Assembly (NCBI GenBank): GCA_022606425.2
Contig: JAHDVF020000732.1
Coordinates: forward strand, 558,001 to 622,000
Source of the DNA: Lepidostoma basale
Taxonomy: Eukaryota; Arthropoda; Insecta; Trichoptera; Lepidostomatidae
Reading direction: 5' to 3'
Length of the DNA stretch: 64,000 nt
A program made the position numbers and the translations under genes. The first letter of the stretch is position 1. Each line of letters opens with the position of its first letter. Below are positions 56,641 to 64,000 of this stretch, in pieces. Under the pieces are notes generated by a model. That model searched no databases. It saw only the letters and a list, made by a program, of their open reading frames with translations, and was not told the origin of the DNA.

Positions 56641-56894
56641 CTATTTTCTTCAAACGAGTGATTCTGTACTAAAAATGTGATTTTATACATTCCTTATTAT
56701 ATATATTTTTTCAATTGATGACTTCATAAAATATGTATAACATTCGAGCTTTGCAAAACATTTGTAGTTTTCGACAAAGGATAGGTTAAATTAAAAAAAT
56801 AATTTCAAAGAGTTTGGTAATTACGTTATTTTTTACGAATTGTTCCATTTAATTAAAGAAATTTTATAAATCAAATACAATGTGACACTTTATT

Positions 56895-57225
56895 CATCTT
56901 TTAGTTTATATCGTATGACCTATTTGTGATGGTGAGCTATCCTGGAATGAAGACGTCCAGCTATCACTCTATCTCTTCGGCGGCCTTCCTGGTAGTCTCT
57001 TGCTGCTGGGGTTTTCATTTTTGAAATTTTTATATCCTCCATGCGGTCTACATGATCCCTCCAAAAGAGCCTTCTTCTCTTCCCCACCTCACTATGCCTT
57101 CAACACCACAGGCAGACCTTATCATTTCATCTCTGATCCGATCTTTGAGGGTTCTGCCTGCAATGAAACGCAGGAGTCTCATTTCTGCTACTCTGAGAAG
57201 GATTTTAAAATAAATTATTAAAGAG
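56895..57225 (-). mobile_element. LINE 3' fragment
   Basis: Parallel to 52225-52765: complement of TCGTATGACCTATTTGTGAT, TTGCTGCTGGGGTTTTCATT, TCTGATCCGATCTTTGAGGG. Confidence 0.5.
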
Positions 57226-57384
57226 AATACAATATTTAACAGTTTTTTTTTTTCAGAATAGAAATTTCAGATAGCCTATCTATCCGATAATGTTGCTTGG
57301 TAGTTAGTGTATCCCAGTTAGTGTATAATTTGAGTTTTGTTAAAAATATGGTTAGGTAATACAAACAAGTAATAATTATTGTGA

Positions 57385-57600
57385 GCCGTGCCAATTGACT
57401 GTTCCGCGTGCGGGGACTCCCTCTTGGGTCGCTCCGGGCGGCGACATTAAACGCGCCTTTTGTCACAGACACACTATTGTAGCATTTACAGCATCCGAAT
57501 TGAATTACCTTTGAGAGAAGCGAGGGGCGATCGAGGCAGCGGGCATAACCACACATTTTATTGAACGACTCTCTGACAGAACAGCAATATGAAGAGTATT
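57385..57600. other. GC-rich segment of unknown origin
   Basis: Contains GTGCGGGGACTCCCTCTTGG and CGATCGAGGCAGCGGGCATA; the minus frame (57236-57664) is open but not recognised. Its place directly before a LINE suggests a repeat. Confidence 0.3.
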
Positions 57601-57629
57601 TGATGAAGCTATGTAGTTGTGCTATGAAG

Positions 57630-57955
57630 CTATGAAGTCTGGACCATGGCAGGTGAAAAGCCAATTAGAGAACAAGTCGCTAGGCGCAAATGGCAGTGGA
57701 TCGGTCACACTCTGAGACGGAACCCAGCCTGCATCGCTCAGGGCGCACTAGACTGGTCCCCTATGGGGGGAAAGAGAAAGCGAGGCAGACCTAGAGCCAC
57801 CTGGAGAAGAACCCTGCAGGACGAGGTTAAGGCAGCAGGTCTCACTTGGGACGATGTTAAGCATCAGGCATGCGATAGAGTCGGGTGGAGAAGATTCCTT
57901 GAGGCCCTATGCACCACGGAGGTGTGACAGGAAAAAAGAAGAAGAAGAATGTAGT
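57630..57955 (+). mobile_element. LINE C-terminus with intact frame, GAA-tailed
   Basis: The frame 57646-57927 reads MAGEKPIREQVARRKWQWIG, HTLRRNPACIAQGALDWSPM, KRKRGRPRATWRRTLQDEVK, AAGLTWDDVKHQACDRVGWR, RFLEALCTTEV and ends before AAGAAGAAGAAG. It is 5' truncated in the same zone as 53226-53675. Confidence 0.75.
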
Positions 57956-57989
57956 TTATGAAACGAGTAAACTTTTAAATTTAAAAAAC

Positions 57990-58250
57990 AAAAGACAAAC
58001 ACGTCGTTTCCCTGGAAGTGTGGGCGGAGAAAATAGACCTCCACACTACTCTATCCTGACATACCTCTCTATATTCATACAGCAAGTCGACTCTTTCGAT
58101 ATCTAACATGGCCGACCATTAAAATTTGACTCCGTACTCGTAACGAATACTTTCGTAACTATTCTTTATTCGTTCACGCGTTCTATGTGCCTAATCCAAC
58201 GCAGTAATCCTTTCATAATTTTGCTCATAATAATTTCGTACTCTCTACAT
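57990..58250 (-). mobile_element. LINE C-terminal fragment, decayed
   Basis: Complement of CACGTCGTTTCCCTGGAAGT, CTATCCTGACATACCTCTCT, TTCTATGTGCCTAATCCAAC: module end to the FGH-x-x-R-M zone. Confidence 0.55.
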
Positions 58251-58439
58251 TACTTCCTGATTTTATGAATGCTAGTATTATATTTTATGTAGAATTAGGT
58301 CCAGTTTATGATTCTATTGCTATATAAATAAACTCTAACATCGATTAAGTTATGAGAGGGGGTTCAAATCATTGAATATGTTATCAAACAAATTCGCTTT
58401 ACGTCGCTTTGTTTATACACAATTTTGATTGTAGGTTTT

Positions 58440-58570
58440 CCAAATAATGAAAAAAAAAATATTTTATGTAAAAAAAATTTTTTTTAATGTTTACTATATT
58501 ACGTTAAAATCTATGTTTGTGTCTTCGGGCGGTTTCAGCAGCTCACTGCCATCTTCTGATACCTATATCA
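58440..58570 (-). mobile_element. Penelope-like repeat core, family P2
   Basis: GTGTCTTCGGGCGGTTTCAG, CAGCTCACTGCCATCTTCTG: the complement of the P2 core with one change (GAAACC kept). Confidence 0.5.
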
Positions 58571-59199
58571 AATTTTGCTAGGCTTATGGTATATGTGAAA
58601 TGAAAATGGTGGGGAGTTGATGATTAACGATTCTATATAATGCAATAATATTAAATGGTTCGAACAGTATTATTAATATTTATGAAAATTATTTTTATTA
58701 TTATTAATATTATTATTTTGTAAATTAAATTTTTAGGGTTTTTATATAATTAAAAATAATTACGGATGTTTGTATACAAAGTTAGACTTTCAATGTTATT
58801 CTGTGAATTTAAATATTTCATTTGTCTTCAGTCTTGGCTCATGGTGTCTGGAAATATCTCATTTTTACTGGCACTCTGAATAAAAAGTGTATCGGCAAAT
58901 TACATATTCTTTAAAAAAAGGAAATTATTTAAATATTAGTAGGGAATATTTTTATTGTTTACAATGGATATATTGTAGGAGTACGGGATATGACCTATAT
59001 CTAAACAAAAATCTCTCTGATAACGCGTAATTAACGTATTTTAATACGGATAATACCCTAATATGTAGTTTTTCTAAATATAATTTTAGAACTCGAATTA
59101 TGTCTCGTTTATTTTTAATACGTAAAATAGTTGTGGTAAAAACGTCGCAATTTAACACTAAAGTTAAATAATAAAGCATTGCATAATATGCACGTGAGT
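58571..59199. other. AT-rich DNA, nothing recognised
   Basis: No supported feature. Confidence 0.35.
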
Positions 59200-59724
59200 C
59201 CTGGTTACCCCTCTCTCTTCTCTGGCTAGTCGGTAATCTCCTACACACAGTTCATCCCACTAGCATAGTACTACCTAACACCGATATGTTCCGCGCCGGT
59301 CAAATAGTATATCGCACGTGAGTTAGTCGGTGGAAATAGCCAGTCGTAATCGCCCGCCGAGACCCGCAGTCGCTAAAACAGAGAGCGAAGTTTCAAAAAA
59401 TCGAACGCGTAACATTTTATCATTTCAAAACGCGGGAGAGTATTTAAAAAACCTATTCAAATCCACAAAACATTAATAAAATATGTTCATAAAATAGTGA
59501 TACTTTCATTTGAACTAAATTTGAATCTCTACGTGAGTGAACTTTAAAATTAAGTGTTTTAAAATAGATAACAATATGTGACAGCTGACGACTAGCGGTG
59601 AAAAATTGAATTACTTTCTTCCCGCGGGATTTTTGCGTGACCAATGACATCTGTTGGTGGAAAAGTGAAAACCGTTTAAAATTCTTTGAGATTTTAAAAC
59701 TGATATCAACACTTTAAGCTGAAG
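59200..59724 (+). promoter_or_regulatory. Candidate promoter and non-coding first exon
   Basis: A non-repetitive block with a GC-rich head (59200-59420, including CACGTGAGTT and CCCGCCGAGACCCGCAGTCG) is followed by a leader-like stretch that ends AGCTGAAG before GTAAATAA (59725), a plausible donor. The only ATG frames inside are very short. It could be an alternative promoter of the Zasp-like gene or the start of the next + strand gene beyond the window. Signal-based only. Confidence 0.3.
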
Positions 59725-60104
59725 GTAAATAAACGTGCTCATACACTTATGATAGTACATAGGTAGGTTCGTAGGTACTTAATTTTTGTTTTTGCAGTAC
59801 CTACACTTTTGAATATAGTAGATTATTACACTGGGTATTTTCAGTGATCAAATTTTACATGTAATAATACATGAATCGTTTTAATTACTTAAATATAATA
59901 TTTTATATTTAACCTTCTATATTTCCGGTTCTATACTAAAATACACGATACTTAGAGTTATAAAATTAGTTCTGGGTAAATCAAATTGCAATACTAATCA
60001 TATAAAAACACATTAATTGCTTTAGATGTCGAGCGACTTGGATTGAGATTGACCTTTTATTATTTCTTAAACAAAGATGTAAATATCCATATTTAAACTT
60101 ATAA

Positions 60105-60290
60105 TTAACTGTTTAATTTGGAACACTGTTATAATATCACAATTTATTCATTTCTTTTCTATGGACTGGTCGCGACAGGTGTTTCGGCAACCAATGTTGG
60201 CATCATCAGGCGTTACAATTAACTATTGATTGTATTAATTACGCTTAATAACAGCTGTCGCGACAAAAATATTTAAATTTGATTTTAAAA
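60105..60290. mobile_element. Penelope-like repeat, family P5
   Basis: AACACTGTTATAATATCACA start, GGTCGCGACAGGTGTTTCGG, AATGTTGGCATCATCAGGCG: complement of CTGATGA, T, hairpin and GAAAC; a short second arm with AGCTGTCGCGACAA. Confidence 0.6.
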
Positions 60291-60394
60291 ATCATATGAA
60301 GCGCTCACATTGTGGTTAGACATTTGAAATTATGAAATGTGTAGGTAGTATAACAAATTAAACTCTATGTATATTGACTGCGGAATTGTAATTA

Positions 60395-60470
60395 TACTTG
60401 ACGCTAACTAGTTTTGCTTTTACCTAAGCTTCATCGGGGCAATATAAAAATTCAGTGTTAATATTGCCAT
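60395..60470 (-). mobile_element. Penelope-like repeat core, family P6
   Basis: TTGACGCTAACTAGTTTTGC, TTTTACCTAAGCTTCATCGG, GGCAATATAA: the minus arm of the 5.7-kb family. Confidence 0.5.
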
Positions 60471-60494
60471 GTTTATAAACAAAGCGATTATCTA

Positions 60495-60665
60495 AATTAT
60501 TAATTTGAATGTAAACGTTCGATTCTAAAAGTTTTTGAACAGGGCGAAGTGTTGCGCTAATGCATTGTCAAACATTTTATAACGCATTAGCCTGGGGAAA
60601 CGTTACAATCCCATAATTAAAATAATGCTTCTAGGAAACAGACGTTTTCTTTCACGTAACAATCT
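60495..60665. mobile_element. Penelope-like snapback repeat, family P1, diverged
   Basis: AACAGGGCGAAGTGTTGCGC and GCATTAGCCTGGGGAAACGT around AAACATTTTATAACG; ends CTTCTAGGAAACAGACG. Confidence 0.45.
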
Positions 60666-60694
60666 GTTACTAATTTCTTTAGATTAATCAGGGG

Positions 60695-61018
60695 ATATAT
60701 CAATAATTCGGCCGTGCTGGAGGATGTTGGTATTTTTGTCCCTGGTAGATATCTCCGACAGCGACAGCATATATTGTTTTACCTCTGGTGACACCGGTGG
60801 GAAGAGTAATTAGTCTGCTGAACGCGGTCTCCTCGGAGATCGACGTCTTTCATATTAGTGAAAGTACGATTAGAAGATAAATACTCTTGACTTTAGAGAG
60901 TATCTTGTCTTCCTTGTGTCGAACCATTTCTCATGCGTTCGTGGTATGATTTTATATATTATATTTTATTACAACATTATTGTTGTAATGTCGGTTGAGA
61001 TAATAAACTGATTTGATA
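60695..61018 (+). mobile_element. Unclassified interspersed repeat D, copy 3 (longest)
   Basis: Complement of the 12.3-kb copy: GTGACACCGGTGGGAAGAGT, CTCGGAGATCGACGTC, AAATACTCTTGACTTTAGAG, CATGCGTTCGTGGTA, and the end GATAATAAACTGATTTGAT. Confidence 0.55.
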
Positions 61019-61100
61019 TGGCTTATAGAGTTTGTGGAATAATTACAATAATGTTTACGTTTTGTTCGACTCATTCCACTAATTTATTGTATTGACATTA

Positions 61101-61255
61101 TTAACTAACTAACCATTACGCCGTTTTCCCAAAAGGGTATGAATGGACTGTCACACTTAAACTGATGCGGCACTCCATCCTTCTCTTTTCGCCGCCGCGG
61201 GAGACGCGGTGTGATGGGTTGCGAACCTCATCGCCACCAATAAGCATCTCCCGCG
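61101..61255 (-). mobile_element. SINE with LINE-derived 3' tail, copy 2
   Basis: Same head and same LINE tail as 2015-2180 (head block with GAGACGCGGTGTGATGGGTT; tail TTAACTAACTAACCATTACG). The LINE part carries a small deletion relative to copy 1. Confidence 0.6.
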
Positions 61256-61940
61256 ATATTGATATATTTAATATAGAATGCTATTAATTAATCTTTTGGG
61301 GACAAATTGTTTAATTTCCTTATGTTTTTTTATATCTGGGATTCTAGTATCTCTATATTATGAACTATTGTTAAAAGATACTGGGGGCTTCCATGTTGGA
61401 AATTTAACACATTGCATATAGTTTGTTGTTTTACACGAAATGTTTTAGTGCGTATTGATTTCATTGAAATACATAATAATAATCTGAAATCCACTTGGCA
61501 TATTTGATATATCTTGGTTTGGTATGTAAAATTTTAACATTTGATAAGATTGCAACTTTGCATTCGTTCTAGTTATACTGCAGTGATATGTTTCGGATTC
61601 GAATATTTTAATTGAAGATTTAGTTTTAATTGACAATATATATTGAATTTACAAAAAACAACATATTTAATCGTTCAACTAATACAATAAAGATAAATAG
61701 TTTATTATTAATATAAACTAGTTGCAACCCGTGAAATATTCACGGAAATAAAGATGTTCTACCCCTGATGAACTTGGTTCACTGCACAATCGAAATAAAT
61801 ATTAAGTTTTAACTTTTAACGTACATATTTTTTTTGTCACGCACGTTAAAAATTTCACAATTAACAATACCAAATTTGTTTTCTACATTATTGTAAAATA
61901 CAACCTTAATAAGAATAAATTTTAAAATAATTTAAAAACG
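61256..61940. other. AT-rich DNA, nothing recognised
   Basis: No supported feature; a CCCTGATGAACTTGG string at 61761 is an isolated match. Confidence 0.35.
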
Positions 61941-61944
61941 TTCA

Positions 61945-62085
61945 AGGGGCATGCTCATCAAGTACATTTCGAATTACTTTCGGAGAGAATCGAAGTATTC
62001 CCCTCTCGCTCTCTTGTATTCAAAATATTCTCATACTCTTTCTTGATGAAATCCTGGTTTTTGCCTATTTATATTATGATGATTA
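61945..62085 (-). repeat. Repeat E, copy 2
   Basis: ATTTCGAATTACTTTCGGAG, GAAGTATTCCCCTCTCGCTC, then TTTCTTGATGAAATCCTG and GTTTTTGCCTATTTATA: reverse complement of 48795-48955. Confidence 0.55.
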
Positions 62086-62089
62086 AAAC

Positions 62090-62170
62090 AAAAACATATG
62101 TTTTCTAGAAGATTCGTTATATTTTATGTGAATGATATGTTTCGCCTTACTAAAATATCCTCAAATGTAA
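62090..62170 (+). mobile_element. Penelope-like repeat, family P1, left arm
   Basis: TGTTTTCTAGAAGATTCGTT, GTGAATGATATGTTTCGCCT, TACTAAAATATCC. The right arm is at 62745-62860, beyond the LINE at 62365. Confidence 0.5.
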
Positions 62171-62364
62171 CTGATTATAATGATAATAATGAATAATAAA
62201 AAAAATCTTTTTTAATTTATAAATTTTAAACTTTTTATTTCCACTACAATTCTTATTTTTAACTCTTAAATATTTTGTTTAGCCTAATTTTGTCTTTGTT
62301 TAACTTTAATCTCGTTTCGTCCTGTCGTCTGTTAACTATTATTTAATATTTATTGTATCATGTA

Positions 62365-62655
62365 TCATGAAAGAATGAACGAAGAAAGAATGGTAAAAAA
62401 TATGTATGTTAACGATGTAACGGTGGAACCAGAAATAGAGGAAGAGCGAGGAAAACGTGAAACGATAAATAAATCAAATATTGAATGTCGGCCATGTGAG
62501 GAGTCAGAGAAATCGACGCGCGTGCATGACACGATGTATGAATGTTGAGGAAGCGAAAGAAATATGTCAGGAAATAAAAGTGCGGCAGTCCATTCTTTCT
62601 GCCTACCCCTTCGAGGAGACGGCGTGATGGTTAGTTAGTTAGTTAGTTTGGTATC
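62365..62655 (+). mobile_element. LINE C-terminal fragment, GTTA-tailed family
   Basis: MNEERMVKNMYVNDV, then a frameshift, GAGGAGTCAGAGAAATCGAC, TTCTGCCTACCCCTTCGAGG and GATGGTTAGTTAGTTAGTTA. It sits between the two arms of a P1 palindrome. Confidence 0.7.
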
Positions 62656-62744
62656 ATGTAATTGGCCTCACTTTATTTTTTTACTATTTTTATTTCTAAT
62701 ACTCGTATATGTTATATTGATATCGCTGTAATAAATAAATGCAT

Positions 62745-62860
62745 TGAATAGGCGAAATATGTAAATCCCAAAAAGTATAATAAAACTTCTAGAAAGCAGA
62801 TATTTGCATTCGTATAAATTATTAAATCTGAGTGTTACATCATAGTTCGAGAAACGATAA
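62745..62860 (+). mobile_element. Penelope-like repeat, family P1, right arm
   Basis: GCATTGAATAGGCGAAATAT, AATAAAACTTCTAGAAAGCA, ACATCATAGTTCGAGAAACG. Confidence 0.5.
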
Positions 62861-63325
62861 AAAATAATTTAGTAAATATTGCGCTTGCCAATAAATTTAA
62901 ATTCATCTGACCACATTCATAAATAAACATATTTTCTAATATACTACAAAATATCGTTTGTTATTCACACCTACCTACGTGAACACTCACTAAAGACTAA
63001 AGAGATGCTAACCTGCTGCACGAATGTCACCAAACAAAACAAATAATATTTTCTTCCGTCTCGAGTTACAGCCCTCGTTGACTTGAGTAGGTACCATGTA
63101 TTAGCTCACAGAAGCATGAAGATAACACGTTTATTAAATACGACTTGTTGATCTTGTAAAGTAAACTGAAATACTATACTCGCTGCTAGGTATGAATTTG
63201 TTACGGCTACAGATATGTTAAAGAAATAATGTAAACAATAATTACTGATCGAGATACAATATGGCATAATCAATTATTATTATAACGTTAGTAATTTCAT
63301 TTAAATCACCTGTCAGTCAAATTTA
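62861..63325. other. AT-rich DNA, nothing recognised
   Basis: No supported feature. Confidence 0.35.
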
Positions 63326-63329
63326 TAAT

Positions 63330-63880
63330 ATACATCATGGAAGCGATGCACGGAATTGGCAAAAGAAGGATGAAAGCAGAATAAATGCAGTAGGAATGAG
63401 ATATCTTAAACGAATGTGGTGGTGGTCGAAATCGGGTGGTGGTCTAGGGGATAGAACGCTTGGTTCCTGATCCAGGGGGCTTGGGTTCAAGCCTTGACAC
63501 GACCAGATTCCTTCTTCGTAATAATGAGCTATTTTCTGCTCACATTGAAGATTGTAATAATAAATTCTAATATCATTGATTTAAATCCTTGGTATAAGTA
63601 TTTTTTATATATAAAATAATGTGTGAAAAATATATGTATGATAGAGTGTCGAATGAAAATAAAGTGAATGCAGTGCACATGGAAAGAATGAATGAAGGAA
63701 AAATATTAATGATGATGTAAATGGAACTAAAAATAGAGAAATACCGAGAAAAACGTGGCATGATCAAATAAATCAAATAATGAAATCGACGTACGTACAT
63801 GACACGATGTATGAATGTTACGGAAGCGAGAGAAGTATGTCAGGAAAGAAAAGTGTGGCAGGAAAGTAATGATAAGTCAA
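63330..63880 (+). mobile_element. LINE C-terminal fragment split by a SINE
   Basis: Left part ATGGAAGCGATGCACGGAAT, ATGAGATATCTTAAACGAAT; right part TGTATGATAGAGTGTCGAAT, TACCGAGAAAAACGTGGCAT, AGTGTGGCAGGAAAG. The SINE at 63433-63585 lies between; the 3' tail is deleted. Confidence 0.65.
63433..63585 (+). mobile_element. tRNA-derived SINE family B, copy 2
   Basis: A-box TGGTCTAGGGG (63440-63450), B-box GGTTCAAGCC (63484-63493), 33 bases apart, and the same tail as 13291-13438 (CAGATTCCTTCTTCGTAATA). Confidence 0.7.
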
Positions 63881-64000
63881 TTAGTTAATTCATAGTTTAT
63901 TAAATTAATATATTTAATAATTTTCGGAACGGTGTGAAGTACTTTGTACCCACTGTTAATATGAGTACAATAATAACATTGTCATATAACTTATCAATAT

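Noticed and set aside
57236..57664. 142-codon minus ORF as a host gene
   Set aside because: Not recognised, no splice context, and it overlaps LINE sequence; more likely repeat-derived.
61761..61775. CCCTGATGAACTTGG as another hammerhead-like core
   Set aside because: No following hairpin and no GAAAC.
40710..64000. LIM domains or further Zasp exons downstream
   Set aside because: I looked for Cys/His LIM spacing and phase 1 exons after good acceptors and found none; the remaining exons are probably beyond the window.

Overview
The window looks like AT-rich nuclear DNA of an insect, most likely a moth or butterfly. The reasons are canonical GT-AG exons of a muscle PDZ gene separated by very long introns, tRNA-derived SINEs, many 5'-truncated non-LTR (LINE) copies, and a large crop of Penelope-like palindromic repeats. 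Assignment to Lepidoptera is inference from the style of the repeats. I saw no bacterial genes, CRISPR array or rRNA.

The one host gene I can support lies on the + strand and is a Zasp/ALP-Enigma family PDZ protein, probably the Zasp66-like paralogue. Its exons chain in perfect phase: 18394-18489 (N-terminal half of the PDZ, with the PWGF loop), 29481-29632 (rest of the PDZ), 36253-36314 (short basic linker) and 36398-37870 (a 490-residue Ser/Pro/Asn-rich exon with repeated SPF/NPF tripeptides). A further open exon, 40320-40710, starts with its own ATG downstream of an initiator-like site. It ends in the same splice phase as the big exon, so it looks like an alternative first exon feeding the same downstream exons, which are not recognised in this window. 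A GC-rich block ending in a strong donor at 14430 is the best candidate for an upstream non-coding first exon. Another block ending in a donor at 59724 may be a further promoter.

Nearly everything else is transposon debris. (1) LINE 3' ends occur in both orientations. One set has the C-terminal reading frame ending in an SAYP-G-ETA-like peptide and a GTTA or GTT tail; other sets have GAA tails. None is full length and nearly all are broken. (2) tRNA-like SINEs fall into two families (13.3 and 63.4 kb; 24.4, 26.1, 39.7 and 47.6 kb). A third SINE (2.0 and 61.1 kb) ends in the 3' tail of the LINE. (3) Palindromic, Penelope-like repeats occur throughout, with one relic of a GIY-YIG endonuclease C-terminus at 42.4-42.6 kb next to a palindrome. 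(4) A foldback/tandem array occupies 10.7-12.2 kb, with a diverged relative at 54.9-55.3 kb.

The most interesting pattern is that at least six sequence-unrelated palindrome families carry one shared core: CTGANGA (or a near match), one extra base, a 4-6 bp hairpin, GAAAC, a tiny palindrome, then GTC or GTT. This is the layout of a minimal type I hammerhead ribozyme, and hammerhead motifs are known from Penelope-like elements. Several short GC-rich, apparently unique non-coding islands sit among the repeats and are candidate regulatory elements of the Zasp gene or its neighbours.
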